Positions 41,734-51,617 of a stretch of 64,000 nt of DNA are shown one piece after another; positions within the stretch are counted from its first letter, which is position 1; each line of letters opens with the position of its first letter. Origin of the DNA: CAYXPR01 sp964467255 (lineage in GTDB: Bacteria > Pseudomonadota > Alphaproteobacteria > Rickettsiales > RGZB01); contig CAYXPR010000002.1 in assembly GCA_964467255.1 (NCBI GenBank), positions 62,001 through 126,000 on the forward strand, written 5' to 3'. Made by a program: the position numbers and the translations under genes. Under the pieces are notes generated by a model that worked only from the letters and a program-made list of their open reading frames with translations, did no database searches and was not told the DNA's origin.

Positions 41734-43110
41734 ATGAAAGTTGTTACCCGCTTTGCCCCTTCACCCACTGGCTTCCTCCATATTGGCGGGGCACGCACGG
41801 CGTTGTTCAACTGGCTGTTCGCGCGCCATCATGACGGCACGTTCTTACTGCGTATTGAAGATACTGACCGTGCCCGCTCCACCCAAGCCGCCATTAATGC
41901 GATTATCGACGGTATGAAATGGATGGGCCTTGATTGCGACGGCGAGCCTATCTTTCAATATGCCCGCGCCGCCCGACATGCGGAAGTGGCAAACCAGCTT
42001 TTAAAAGAGGGCAAAGCCTATAACTGTTATTGCTCGCAGGAAGAACTGGCGCAGATGCGTGAAGAAGCGCAAAAAACTGGCAAACCTTTCCGCTATGACG
42101 GCAGGTGGCGCGACCGCCCCGCCAGCGACGCGCCAAAAGATGTAAAGCCCGCCATTCGCCTGAAAACACCTACTGAAGGCGAAACCGTTATCACCGACCA
42201 TGTAATGGGCCGCGTGGTGGTGCCGAACACTGAACTCGACGACATGATTTTGCTGCGCTCGGACGGCACGCCGACCTATATGTTAGCTGTAGTAGTGGAC
42301 GACCACGACATGGGAGTGACGCATGTGATTCGCGGCGATGACCATTTGACCAATTCGCACCGCCAAGCGGGTATTTATACCTCTATGGGATGGGATTTGC
42401 CGCAGTTTGCGCACGTGCCGCTGATTCATGGGCCCGATGGCGCCAAACTCTCCAAGCGCCACGGCGCGCTGGGTGTGGAAGCCTACCGCGACATGGGTTA
42501 CCTGCCCGAAGCGATGCGTAATTACCTGCTGCGTCTCGGCTGGAGCCACGGGAACGACGAAACCATTTCCACCGAGCAGGCGATTGAATGGTTCAACCTT
42601 GAATCCATCGGCAAATCACCCGCGCGCTTCGACTTTGAAAAACTGAATAACCTGAACGGGCATTACCTGCGTGAGGCGGATAATAAACGCCTCGTGGGCA
42701 TCATCACGCCGAAGCTGCCGAAAACAACGCCGGAAGGTTTAAAGCGTATTGAGCAAGGCATGAATGGCCTCAAAGAACGCGTGAAAAACCTGAATGAGCT
42801 GGCTGAACAGGCCGCCTTTTATGTGGAGCGCCCGCCCTTTAATGCCAAAGCCACCGAACTACTGACCCCCGCGAACGTAGAAATTCTGGCGCAGGTGGTG
42901 CCTGCTTTACAGGCCGCTACACCATGGACACAAGAAACAATCGAAGCCGCGATTCGTGTGTTTGCCGAGTCAAAAAGCTTGAAGCTTGGTCAGGTGGCAC
43001 AGCCGCTGCGTGCTGCCATCACCGGCTCGAATATTTCACCAGGAATTTTTGAGGTGATGGCGATTTTAGGGCAGCAGGAAACTGTTGAACGCCTGAAGAA
43101 CATCAACTAA
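41734..43110 (+). CDS. gltX: Glutamate-tRNA ligase
   Basis: The ATG at 41734 gives 458 residues starting MKVVTRFAPSPTGFLHIGGA, the usual GltX start; ATGs at 41716 and 41662 are alternatives and none has a strong ribosome site. HIGH appears as HIGG and the second signature is KLSKRHG. RIEDTDRARS and HVIRGDDHL are conserved. The C-terminal anticodon-binding domain is helical and complete. Alphaproteobacteria often have two GltX proteins, one of which charges tRNA-Gln; which one this is cannot be told. Confidence 0.95.
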   Translation: MKVVTRFAPSPTGFLHIGGARTALFNWLFARHHDGTFLLRIEDTDRARSTQAAINAIIDGMKWMGLDCDGEPIFQYARAARHAEVANQLLKEGKAYNCYCSQEELAQMREEAQKTGKPFRYDGRWRDRPASDAPKDVKPAIRLKTPTEGETVITDHVMGRVVVPNTELDDMILLRSDGTPTYMLAVVVDDHDMGVTHVIRGDDHLTNSHRQAGIYTSMGWDLPQFAHVPLIHGPDGAKLSKRHGALGVEAYRDMGYLPEAMRNYLLRLGWSHGNDETISTEQAIEWFNLESIGKSPARFDFEKLNNLNGHYLREADNKRLVGIITPKLPKTTPEGLKRIEQGMNGLKERVKNLNELAEQAAFYVERPPFNAKATELLTPANVEILAQVVPALQAATPWTQETIEAAIRVFAESKSLKLGQVAQPLRAAITGSNISPGIFEVMAILGQQETVERLKNIN

Positions 43111-43162
43111 TATCTGCCGCAGTTTTTGGCGGCTTTTAACCATTATTGGAATACAAGAACCC

Positions 43163-43696
43163 ATGGCTGTTCTTCCCATTGTTACCGCGCCGGACCCACG
43201 GCTTAAAACACCTTCCAAACCCGTGGAGAGGGTGGATGACGCACTGCGCCGCCTGATGGATGACATGCTGGAAACCATGTATGCTTCCGGCGGCATTGGG
43301 CTTGCGGCCGTGCAGGTGGGTGTACATAAGCGCGTGCTGGTGATGGATATTGAGCATGGCTCGGCGCGCTACCCCGACGCAGGCAGCGGCAAAAGCCATC
43401 CGCTGTTTTTAGTAAACCCCGAAATTGTGGAAAGCTCAGAAGAGCTAAACAGTTATGATGAAGGCTGCCTTTCCTTCCCCGGGCAATATGCCGAAGTGAC
43501 GCGCCCCAAGCGCGTGACCATCAAATACCTTGATTACAACGGCGCAGCGCAAACGCTAGAAGCCGACGAACTGCTCGCCACCTGCGTGCAGCATGAGATG
43601 GATCACCTGAACGGCATCGTGTTTGTGGATCATGTTTCACGCCTGAAGCGCGACATGATTATGCGCAAGCTGAAAAAATCCAAAAAAAGCGAATAG
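43163..43696 (+). CDS. def: Peptide deformylase
   Basis: The 177-residue enzyme removes the formyl group from new proteins. The three active-site motifs are GGIGLAAVQVG (with Val in place of the more common Pro), EGCLSFPG with the metal-binding cysteine, and QHEMDHLNG with the two histidines. Fmt follows after 11 bases, the usual def-fmt pairing. Confidence 0.96.
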   Translation: MAVLPIVTAPDPRLKTPSKPVERVDDALRRLMDDMLETMYASGGIGLAAVQVGVHKRVLVMDIEHGSARYPDAGSGKSHPLFLVNPEIVESSEELNSYDEGCLSFPGQYAEVTRPKRVTIKYLDYNGAAQTLEADELLATCVQHEMDHLNGIVFVDHVSRLKRDMIMRKLKKSKKSE

Positions 43697-43707
43697 CGGA
43701 GCATGCG

Positions 43708-44616
43708 ATGAAAATCATCTTCATGGGAACGCCCGCCTTCGCCGCTCCCACTTTGCAGGCATTGATTAATTCAGAACATACCGTGGTCGCCGTGTATTCG
43801 CAGCCACCGCGCCCTGCAGGCCGTGGCCAGAAAGAACGCAAAGGCCCCGTGCATGAACTCGCCGAAAAACATGGCATTCCGGTAGAAGTGCCCACCTCGC
43901 TCAAAACGACAGAAGCACAAAAAAAGTTTAAGGATTACGGCGCAGATATCGCCGTGGTTGCGGCATATGGCTTGCTGCTACCGGAAACGATTTTGAAAGC
44001 CTGCCCGCGCGGCTGCATTAATATTCATCCTTCACTGTTGCCGCGCTGGCGCGGCGCGGCACCCATTCAGCGCGCCATTATGGCGGGCGATGCCGAAACC
44101 GGCGTGTGCATCATGCAGATGGATGAAGGGCTCGACACGGGCGCGATTTTGCATCAGGCCAACGTGCCGATTCCGGAAGATATGGGCGCGGCCGAACTGC
44201 ACGACATGCTGGCAGAAATGGGCGCGGATATGATTTTGCACACACTGAAAGAACGCCTAAGCCCCATTCCGCAAACCATGAGCGGCGTGACCTACGCCAA
44301 AAAAATCACCAAGGAAGAAGCGCGCATCGACTGGACAAAAACAGCAAAAGAAATCCACTGCCTTATTCGTGGATTGAATCCCGCCCCTGGTGCATTTTTT
44401 GTGTATAAAGACGAAAATATTAAAGTGTTTGAAGCGCGCATTGTGTCAGACCAAAGCCGCGCGCCAGCTGGCACGGTGCTGGATGATGCGCTCAGCATAT
44501 CGTGTGGCGAAGGCGTGCTGAAATTGATGACCGTGCAGCGCCCCGGCAAAAAACCGATGCAAGCAGAAGAAGTGCTGCGCGGCTTTTCTATTCCTGCCAA
44601 AACGATGTTGGATTAA
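43708..44616 (+). CDS. fmt: Methionyl-tRNA formyltransferase
   Basis: The 302-residue enzyme formylates initiator Met-tRNA. It begins MKIIFMGTPAFAAPTLQA, has the folate-binding and catalytic segment INIHPSLLPRWRGAAPIQRA, and a C-terminal OB-like domain. It sits between def and truA, with truA starting two bases after its stop. Confidence 0.96.
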   Translation: MKIIFMGTPAFAAPTLQALINSEHTVVAVYSQPPRPAGRGQKERKGPVHELAEKHGIPVEVPTSLKTTEAQKKFKDYGADIAVVAAYGLLLPETILKACPRGCINIHPSLLPRWRGAAPIQRAIMAGDAETGVCIMQMDEGLDTGAILHQANVPIPEDMGAAELHDMLAEMGADMILHTLKERLSPIPQTMSGVTYAKKITKEEARIDWTKTAKEIHCLIRGLNPAPGAFFVYKDENIKVFEARIVSDQSRAPAGTVLDDALSISCGEGVLKLMTVQRPGKKPMQAEEVLRGFSIPAKTMLD

Positions 44617-44618
44617 GT

Positions 44619-45356
44619 ATGCCGCGCTACAAACTCACACTCGAATATGACGGCACGCCTTTCGTGGGCTGGCAGCGGCAGGATAACGGCATGAGCGTGC
44701 AGCAAGCCTTGGAAGAAGCCATTTTTAAATTCAGCGGCGAAACAGTGAACACTGCTGCCGCAGGCCGCACCGACGCGGGGGTACATGCGCGCGGGCAAGT
44801 GGCACATGCAGATATCAACCGCGCCTTTCCCGCCGATGAAGTAATGGGCGCCATCAATTTCCATATGCGTCCGCACCCGATTATAGTGGTGAGCGCAGAA
44901 GAAGTGCCGGACGATTTCCATGCACGATTTTCGGCTAAAAAACGCAGCTATGTGTATCGCATCATTAACCGCCGCGCACCGCTGGTGCTGGATGAATACC
45001 GCGCATGGCACGTGCCGCAGCCCCTCAACGAAAAAGCCATGCACGCCGCCGCACAGCATCTTGTTGGCAAGCATGACTTCACCAGCCTGCGCGCCAGCGA
45101 GTGCCAAAGCAAATCACCCATCAAAACATTGGACGAAGTGCGCGTAACGCGCCAAGGCGATGTGGTAGAAATTTACGTGAAGGCGCAATCGTTTTTGCAT
45201 CACATGGTGCGGAACATCACTGGCACGCTGCATAATGTGGGGCTTGGCAAATGGTCCCCGAAAGATGTAGAACGCATCTTAGAAGCAAAAGACCGCACAC
45301 GCGCAGGCCAGACCGCACCCGCAGACGGCCTCTATTTTTTACAGGTGGAGTATTAA
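44619..45356 (+). CDS. truA: tRNA pseudouridine(38-40) synthase
   Basis: The ATG at 44619 gives 245 residues starting MPRYKLTLEYDGTPFVGWQR. The catalytic aspartate is in AAGRTDAGVHARGQVAH. FHARFSAKKRSYVYRI and HHMVRNITGTL are typical. It modifies positions 38-40 in the anticodon arm. The operon def-fmt-truA continues with queF one base after. Confidence 0.96.
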   Translation: MPRYKLTLEYDGTPFVGWQRQDNGMSVQQALEEAIFKFSGETVNTAAAGRTDAGVHARGQVAHADINRAFPADEVMGAINFHMRPHPIIVVSAEEVPDDFHARFSAKKRSYVYRIINRRAPLVLDEYRAWHVPQPLNEKAMHAAAQHLVGKHDFTSLRASECQSKSPIKTLDEVRVTRQGDVVEIYVKAQSFLHHMVRNITGTLHNVGLGKWSPKDVERILEAKDRTRAGQTAPADGLYFLQVEY

Positions 45357-45357
45357 C

Positions 45358-45822
45358 ATGGCGAAAAAAACTTATGCAGGCCTGAAGCAACTGGGCGGCA
45401 AAACCGCGCTGCCTTCCTCGCCTGAAACAGCGCAGCTTGAGGCCGTGCCAAACCCGCATGCGGGTACGCACTATGTGGTGCGTTTCACCTGCCCTGAATT
45501 TACGTCACTCTGCCCGGTAACTGGCCAGCCGGATTTTGCACATATCGTGATTGATTATGTGCCAGGCGCAAAACTGGTGGAAAGCAAGTCGCTGAAACTG
45601 TACCTCGGCGCATTCCGCAACCATGCGGCATTCCACGAAGCCTGCACGGTGGATATCGCCAAGCGGCTGGTGGAGGAAATTAAACCAAAATGGCTGCGTA
45701 TCGGCGGCTATTGGTATCCGCGTGGCGGCATACCGATTGATGTGTTCTATGAAACGGGAACATTGCCCAAAGGCGTGTGGGCGCCTGAGCAGGGCGTGCC
45801 GACCTATCGTGGGCGTGGTTAG
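45358..45822 (+). CDS. queF: NADPH-dependent 7-cyano-7-deazaguanine reductase
   Basis: This 154-residue protein is the short, YkvM-type QueF, which reduces preQ0 to preQ1 in queuosine synthesis. The catalytic cysteine is in FTSLCPVTGQPDF and the NADPH motif is ESKSLKLYL. It also has the conserved RNHAAFHEAC segment. It ends the translation and tRNA-modification operon. Confidence 0.95.
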   Translation: MAKKTYAGLKQLGGKTALPSSPETAQLEAVPNPHAGTHYVVRFTCPEFTSLCPVTGQPDFAHIVIDYVPGAKLVESKSLKLYLGAFRNHAAFHEACTVDIAKRLVEEIKPKWLRIGGYWYPRGGIPIDVFYETGTLPKGVWAPEQGVPTYRGRG

Positions 45823-45825
45823 TAA

Positions 45826-46155
45826 TTAGACAGAAATACCGAGCGTGCTGCCGCCAGCATCGGCCAGCGAGCCTGTGGCTGCAAAGGCTTTGAGCGCCTG
45901 CAGATTTGCTTCTACTTTTTTATCATCCTGCTTCTGCACCGATTGCAGGGCTACGGGGTCAACACCCACGGAACTACGGAATGATGCCAGCGTTTCTGCC
46001 GGCTGAGTAGATGCTTTTACCTTGGGTTCAGGAGATACATCAACTTCAGGCTGTGCCTGCACCTGCGGCGCCGCAGTACCGGATTGCACACCACCAGCTT
46101 TATTAATTTGTGACAACTGCACATTTGAAGTCAGCAAGTCGATTGGCGAAGGCAT
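45826..46155 (-). CDS. Small hypothetical protein
   Basis: The product has 109 residues, starting at an ATG preceded by GAGGAG. The first 60 residues are Gln/Pro/Val-rich and probably disordered, and the rest is a helix-forming segment ending in a Gly-rich tail. There is no signal peptide. No family is recognised. The style (an unstructured N terminus followed by a short helix) resembles the protein at 13713. It converges on queF with a three-base gap. Confidence 0.6.
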   Translation of the reverse strand: MPSPIDLLTSNVQLSQINKAGGVQSGTAAPQVQAQPEVDVSPEPKVKASTQPAETLASFRSSVGVDPVALQSVQKQDDKKVEANLQALKAFAATGSLADAGGSTLGISV

Positions 46156-46237
46156 TGTTTTTCTCCTCGTTTACCCGTCAGCAAGAATCATCCTATCAGG
46201 TAAAAGGTTAATAAAGGGTTAAGGATACACAAAAACG

Positions 46238-47077
46238 CTAGGATTGGCTGCCAGCCTTGATGCAAGCCTCACATAAAAGCTCATTTACTTTTGAATCGCG
46301 AAGTGCATCAGTGGAAACGGGGTCACCACATTCGGTGCAACGCACAGCACCCGACATTTTAAGTTCAGGCGTCACCGCCACGCGGTCATCAAACACAAAG
46401 CAATCGCCTTCCCACAGGCCGCTCTTATTCTGTGTTTCCTCAAAATACTTCAGGATGCCGCCTTGTAGGTGATACACATCGGAAAAACCCATTTGCTTCA
46501 AAAGCGCCGTGGATTTTTCACAGCGTATGCCGCCCGTGCAATACATTGCCACCTTCGGCGTTTTTTTAGGGTCGAGGTTCTGCTTCACCCATTCGGGGAA
46601 TTCGCGGAAGGTTCTGGTTTTGGGGTCCACTGCGTTTTTGAACTTACCAATTTTCACTTCGTAGTCATTCCGCGTATCTACTACCACCACGTCTGGCTGC
46701 TGAATCACTTTATCCCACGCTTCCGACGGCAGGTATTGCCCACGCACATCGATATCCAAATCTTCCACACCCATGCGGACGATTTCTTTCTTAAGACGTA
46801 CTTTAAGCCGCTCAAATGGCAGGGTGGCGGCAAAACTTTCCTTCCACTCCAGCGTGGCAAATTTTGGGTCCGAGCGCAGGTGGTTTATGAGTGCATCAAT
46901 GCCCTCACGTGTGCCCGAGATGGTGCTATTGATACCTTCACGCGCCAACAAAACCGTGCCCTTCAGCCCATGCTTCTGGCAAAATTTGAGCAGCACCGGC
47001 TGTCGCTGCTCATAGTCCGGCAGCGACACGAAATGGTAAAAAGCCGCAATAACGATGGGTAATGACTCTTCCTGCAT
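46238..47077 (-). CDS. trhO: tRNA uridine(34) hydroxylase TrhO (rhodanese family)
   Basis: From the ATG at 47077 the protein has 279 residues. A TTG at 47113 has a better ribosome site (AGGGGG, six bases) and would add 12 residues; I cannot decide. The YceA/UPF0176 domain order is intact: AAFYHFVSLPDY, REGINSTISG, a rhodanese domain with the catalytic cysteine in MYCTGGIRCEKS, and a cysteine-rich tail (CTECGDPVS, LCEACIKAG). TrhO makes 5-hydroxyuridine at position 34 of some tRNAs. Confidence 0.9.
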   Translation of the reverse strand: MQEESLPIVIAAFYHFVSLPDYEQRQPVLLKFCQKHGLKGTVLLAREGINSTISGTREGIDALINHLRSDPKFATLEWKESFAATLPFERLKVRLKKEIVRMGVEDLDIDVRGQYLPSEAWDKVIQQPDVVVVDTRNDYEVKIGKFKNAVDPKTRTFREFPEWVKQNLDPKKTPKVAMYCTGGIRCEKSTALLKQMGFSDVYHLQGGILKYFEETQNKSGLWEGDCFVFDDRVAVTPELKMSGAVRCTECGDPVSTDALRDSKVNELLCEACIKAGSQS

Positions 47078-47236
47078 GGCGCATTTTTTAGCCGCCAGAG
47101 GCCAATAATGCAATCTTTTCCCCCTGATAGGGAAAATTTTGCCGCACCCCAGGCGCGCCCATTATCACACCAACACCCTATCCAGTTGATAAATAGGTAT
47201 TATTACCGTTGGCACGGCGCTTGCAACTACAAGGGC

Positions 47237-47755
47237 ATGTTAGGAAGCACCGCAGTTACATATGGCCGCTATGGCACGTTCGAAACCCCACGGGTGGAAA
47301 GAACGGCAGCCGCATCACAAAACCAGCATTTCTGGGGCAGTGATGGCTTCGGATTCAGTGACATTCTGGATATTGTAAACCCGCTACAGAACCTGCCGGT
47401 GGTTTCCGACATCTACCGCAAGGTAACGGGCGATGCGACATCACCCGGCAGCAAAGTGGCGGGCGGCGCATTATTCGGCGGCGTGGGCGGGCTGATTGCG
47501 GGCTTTTTTTCAAGCACCGTTGAGCAGGTAAGCGGCAGTACTCCGGTGGTGCAGGCGATGAACTTCATCAGCGGCGAAACCACGGAAGTCGAAGCTGCAA
47601 ACAACAATACACCGCTTGAAAGAGCGATGATTGACTGGAGCCAGCCAGTGCCCTCAAAAAAAGTCTACGACACCGCCGCATATTTAAGAAAATATAACGA
47701 AGTGCAACAATTCGCCGAAGCGCAACGCAGCGGCCGTATCGACATCGCCGCATAA
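47237..47755 (+). CDS. Hypothetical protein with glycine-zipper segment
   Basis: The ATG at 47237 gives 172 residues; the frame is open upstream to 47108 but overlaps the trhO start region. A segment about residues 70-92 (GSKVAGGALFGGVGGLIAGFF) has small residues spaced like a glycine zipper and could insert in or lie on a membrane. It is preceded by ILDIVNPLQNLPVVSDIYR, which I recall from alphaproteobacterial unknowns. No signal peptide is seen. The function is unknown. Confidence 0.65.
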   Translation: MLGSTAVTYGRYGTFETPRVERTAAASQNQHFWGSDGFGFSDILDIVNPLQNLPVVSDIYRKVTGDATSPGSKVAGGALFGGVGGLIAGFFSSTVEQVSGSTPVVQAMNFISGETTEVEAANNNTPLERAMIDWSQPVPSKKVYDTAAYLRKYNEVQQFAEAQRSGRIDIAA

Positions 47756-47853
47756 TGTTTCAGGGCACGAAACCCGCATAAAATTCCTTTCCTTTCGCTG
47801 ATTTTTGCGTATGTTGGCAGCACCGATACCAACCGCCAGCGCCGTGGATATAT

Positions 47854-49395
47854 ATGGATAAAATTCTGATTCTCGATTTCGGCTCACAATTCACCCAGTT
47901 GATTGCACGGCGTGTGCGCGAAAGCGGTGTCTATTGCGAAATCTGGCCCTATGTGACCACGCTGCAAAAAATCAAAGACTTTGGCCCCAAAGGCATCATC
48001 CTTTCCGGCGGCCCCTCTTCGGTTGGCGATAAAGGTTCACCGACCGTCAGCAAAGATATTTTTAATTTAAAACTCCCGATTCTTGGCATCTGCTATGGCC
48101 AGCAGCTGATGTGTAAATTACTCGGCGGCAAGGTAGAGCCGTCTGACGAACGCGAATTTGGCCGTGCGCATATCAAGGCGCTGAAGCCTTGCGCACTGTT
48201 TAAAAACATTTGGAAAAACGGCACCAAGCACCAAGTGTGGATGAGCCACGGCGACAAGGTGACGAAGCTACCCGCTGGCTTCAGTGCTGTTGCCGCCACC
48301 GAAAGCGCACCCTTTGCGTTTATTGCCGATGAAAAGCGCAAATTTTACGGCGTACAGTTCCACCCCGAAGTGGTGCACACGCCCGATGGTGCCACCCTAC
48401 TAAAGAATTTTACGCATGGCGTGGTCGGCTGCAAAAGCGACTGGAACATGCATAATTTCCTTGAAATGGAAATCAAGAAAATCCGCGCACAAGTCGGCAA
48501 AAAACGGGTGATTTGCGGTGTGAGCGGCGGCGTGGATTCTTCTGTGGTGGCAGCCCTACTTTACAAGGCGATTGGCACACAACTCACCTGCATTTTTGTC
48601 GATACAGGCCTGCTGCGCCAGAATGAAGTGAAGCAAGTGAAAGAGCTGTTCCGCGACTTCCACATTCCGCTGGTGGCCGTGGATGCCAGCGCCCTTTTCC
48701 TTGGTAAACTTAAAGGTGTTTCCGACCCCGAACAGAAGCGCAAAATCATCGGCAAAACCTTTATCGACGTGTTCGAAAAAGAAGCGAAAAAAGTGGGCGG
48801 CGCTGAGTTTTTAGCCCAAGGGACGCTGTACCCCGACGTGATTGAATCTATTTCCGTGCATGGCGATGCTGCGGTGACAATTAAGTCGCACCACAATGTG
48901 GGGGGACTGCCCGCACGCATGAAAATGAAACTGGTGGAGCCCGTGCGCGAATTGTTCAAAGACGAAGTGCGCGCGCTAGGTTTAGAGCTCGGCATCAAAC
49001 ACGAGATGATTCGCCGCCACCCCTTCCCCGGCCCCGGCCTTGCGATTCGCATCCCCGGTGAAATCACGAAAGAGAAAATCGCCATCCTGCAAAAAGCCGA
49101 TGCGATTTTTATCGAGGAAATCAAAAAAGCAAAGCTCTATGACAAAATCTGGCAGGCTTTTGCTGTGCTACTGCCGGTGAAAACCGTTGGCGTGATGGGC
49201 GATGGCCGCACCTATGAGTATGTGTGCGCCCTGCGCGCCGTAACATCGTCCGACGGCATGACGGCGGATTATTATCCCTTTAAATACACGTTTCTGTCGC
49301 AGGTTTCCGCGCGCATCGTGAACCAAGTAAAGGGTGTAAACCGCGTGGTGTACGACATCACCAGCAAGCCCCCCGGCACGATTGAGTGGGAATAG
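47854..49395 (+). CDS. guaA: GMP synthase (glutamine-hydrolysing)
   Basis: The 513-residue enzyme makes GMP from XMP. The glutaminase half has LGICYGQQLM with its nucleophile cysteine, and VQFHPEVVHT; the synthetase half has the PP-loop GVSGGVDSSV; the C-terminal dimer domain ends GTIEWE as usual. It is monocistronic; the pilus-like cluster starts 140 bases later with no strong terminator visible between. Confidence 0.97.
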   Translation: MDKILILDFGSQFTQLIARRVRESGVYCEIWPYVTTLQKIKDFGPKGIILSGGPSSVGDKGSPTVSKDIFNLKLPILGICYGQQLMCKLLGGKVEPSDEREFGRAHIKALKPCALFKNIWKNGTKHQVWMSHGDKVTKLPAGFSAVAATESAPFAFIADEKRKFYGVQFHPEVVHTPDGATLLKNFTHGVVGCKSDWNMHNFLEMEIKKIRAQVGKKRVICGVSGGVDSSVVAALLYKAIGTQLTCIFVDTGLLRQNEVKQVKELFRDFHIPLVAVDASALFLGKLKGVSDPEQKRKIIGKTFIDVFEKEAKKVGGAEFLAQGTLYPDVIESISVHGDAAVTIKSHHNVGGLPARMKMKLVEPVRELFKDEVRALGLELGIKHEMIRRHPFPGPGLAIRIPGEITKEKIAILQKADAIFIEEIKKAKLYDKIWQAFAVLLPVKTVGVMGDGRTYEYVCALRAVTSSDGMTADYYPFKYTFLSQVSARIVNQVKGVNRVVYDITSKPPGTIEWE

Positions 49396-49535
49396 GCCTT
49401 AAAAAGCCCCCATCAGCACTGTGCCTTTCATGCAACTAACGTATTGTGCTTACGCTGTTTTTCTTGCAGCTTGCCCTGAAAACCCGTACACTGTTTCGTG
49501 TGGCAGTAACAGGGGTTTAATCAGGAGAAAAATCC

Positions 49536-51614
49536 TTGGCGGATGAGGAAAAACAGCAGCCCGGACAAGGCGACGCCAGTGCAGGCGTTCCCGCCACGTT
49601 GGATAATACGCAGTCCTTGCCGCAAGATGTCGACCTCACCCAGATGTATCCGCATGAGATTGAGCAGCTAAAGAAGGGCGCTCAGAGAGCCATTCCCGCG
49701 CCGGACGCACCGCCCTCAAAATATGCCACCCCCAATGCCGGCCAGCAAGAAGCCGCCATGTTTGAGACCACGCCGGAGCAAAAAAGGGCAGCCGCTGCGG
49801 AAGCCAAACCAGAAGCTTCTGCTAAAAACACAACCGAAAAGCCAAGAGAAAAATCTTCTTCCAGCACGACGCAGGTCGAAAAAGCGGAAGAAACCGCGCT
49901 GGTAAAAAAACCGACTTCCTTTTCGCTTTCGATTGGCGAACGGCTGGTAGCTGAAGGGCTTATTTCACGCGACCAGCTTGAAATTGCGCTCAAGATGCAG
50001 CGCGAAAATAAAGACCCCGCCCGTTCTATGCTTGGCGCGTTGCTCGTGGAGCTCGGCTTCATCACCGAAAGTGCGCTCGCTGAAGTGTTGTCGGAATCTA
50101 CCGGTATTGAGCAGTTTAACCCCAAGGCCACGCTGCTCGATTCAAACCTTATCAAGCAGATTCCGAAAAACATCGCGCTCCGCCACAAGGTGATTCCGGT
50201 GATGCTGGAAGATAACTCGGTGTATCTCGCGATGGCGGATATTTACAACGTGCTTGCGATTGACCAAGTGCAACGCCACTTCCCGCGCAATTATAAAATC
50301 GTGCCGCTCTATTGCAGCGAAGGCGACATCCTTGAGATGATCGATAATTACTACGACTACGACATGTCGATTGAAGGTATCCTCAAGGAAATCGAAGAAG
50401 GCATTGCGGAAAACGTTGCCAAAATCAGCGGTGAAGTGGAAGGTTACACCAACCCTACCGTGCGACTGGTGGACTCGCTGCTGGCGGATGCCATCAAACG
50501 CGGCGCATCCGATATTCACTTCGAGCCGGAAGGCGCTTTCTTACGTTTGCGTTACCGTATCGACGGGAAGATGCGGCAAGTACGCAGCTTCCATAAAGAC
50601 TACTGGTCCGCCATTTCTGTGCGTATCAAAATTATTTCTGGCATGAACATCGCCGAAACGCGCCACCCGCAAGACGGCCGTATTACCTATACGGTGCTAG
50701 GGCGCGAGGTGGACTTCCGTGTATCCACCCAGCCGACCATTCACGGCGAAAATATCGTCATGCGTATTCTGGATAAGAAAAAAGCACTGTTGCCGATGGA
50801 AGCGCTCGGCATGAGCGAGCATAACGTGAAGCTGCTCAAAAAACTACTCAAGCGCCCAGAGGGCATCATCATCGTGACCGGCCCAACCGGTAGCGGTAAA
50901 ACCACCACGCTTTATTCGGTGCTGAGCTTCATCAACTCGATTGACGTGAACATCATGACGCTGGAAGACCCGGTGGAATATCAGCTACCAATGATTCGCC
51001 AATCCAACATCCGCAGTGGTGGTGGCCTCACCTTCGGTGAAGGTTTGAAAGCCATCATGCGCCAAGATCCTGACATCATCTTTGTCGGTGAAATTCGTGA
51101 TGCCGAAACTGCCAGCATGGCGCTACGCGCCTCGATGACTGGTCACCAAGTGTTTTCCACCCTACACACGAACGATGCGCTCGGCGTGCTACCGCGCTTG
51201 ATTGATATTGGCATTAAGCCTTCGCTGCTCGCAGGTTCGATTATCTGCGCCGTGGCGCAGCGCCTTGCCCGCCGCCTGTGCGTGCAGTGCCGCGAGCCCT
51301 ATAACGCCACACCCGATGAGTGTAAAATTCTGGGCGTAGACCCTGCCGCGCCACCGCTGATTTATAAACACAAAGGCTGCGATGCCTGCACGGGCTCTGG
51401 CTATAAAGGCCGTGTGGCCATGGTAGAAATTGTGGCGGTGGACCGCGAGCTGGATGAATTGATTGCCCGTGAGGCCACACGCAAAGAAATGATGGACCAC
51501 ATTGTGAAGAATGGGTTCCGCAGCTTGCAGGATGATGGCAGCCGTAAGGTGCTAGATGGACTCACAGACATTGAAGAGCTTGTGGATTCGCTCGACATGA
51601 CGGAAAGGTTGTAA
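49536..51614 (+). CDS. Type IV pilus/T2SS assembly ATPase (MshE/PilB/GspE-like)
   Basis: It starts at TTG (AGGAG upstream) and has 692 residues. The first 125 are disordered. Two MshEN-type domains follow (SFSLSIGERLVAEGLIS onwards, to about 300), then the GspE/PilB hexameric ATPase: Walker A GPTGSGKTTT near 448, Walker B DIIFVGEIRD near 512, and a zinc-binding knob with CVQC and CDAC near 582 and 615. MshEN domains bind c-di-GMP in MshE of Vibrio. It would power pilin polymerisation or secretion. Four downstream genes are in the same direction with short gaps. Confidence 0.92.
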   Translation: MADEEKQQPGQGDASAGVPATLDNTQSLPQDVDLTQMYPHEIEQLKKGAQRAIPAPDAPPSKYATPNAGQQEAAMFETTPEQKRAAAAEAKPEASAKNTTEKPREKSSSSTTQVEKAEETALVKKPTSFSLSIGERLVAEGLISRDQLEIALKMQRENKDPARSMLGALLVELGFITESALAEVLSESTGIEQFNPKATLLDSNLIKQIPKNIALRHKVIPVMLEDNSVYLAMADIYNVLAIDQVQRHFPRNYKIVPLYCSEGDILEMIDNYYDYDMSIEGILKEIEEGIAENVAKISGEVEGYTNPTVRLVDSLLADAIKRGASDIHFEPEGAFLRLRYRIDGKMRQVRSFHKDYWSAISVRIKIISGMNIAETRHPQDGRITYTVLGREVDFRVSTQPTIHGENIVMRILDKKKALLPMEALGMSEHNVKLLKKLLKRPEGIIIVTGPTGSGKTTTLYSVLSFINSIDVNIMTLEDPVEYQLPMIRQSNIRSGGGLTFGEGLKAIMRQDPDIIFVGEIRDAETASMALRASMTGHQVFSTLHTNDALGVLPRLIDIGIKPSLLAGSIICAVAQRLARRLCVQCREPYNATPDECKILGVDPAAPPLIYKHKGCDACTGSGYKGRVAMVEIVAVDRELDELIAREATRKEMMDHIVKNGFRSLQDDGSRKVLDGLTDIEELVDSLDMTERL

Positions 51615-51617
51615 GCC

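Noticed and set aside
49396..49535. Terminator between guaA and the pilus-like cluster
   Set aside because: Short G/C and A runs are present, but no stem with a T-tail could be drawn.
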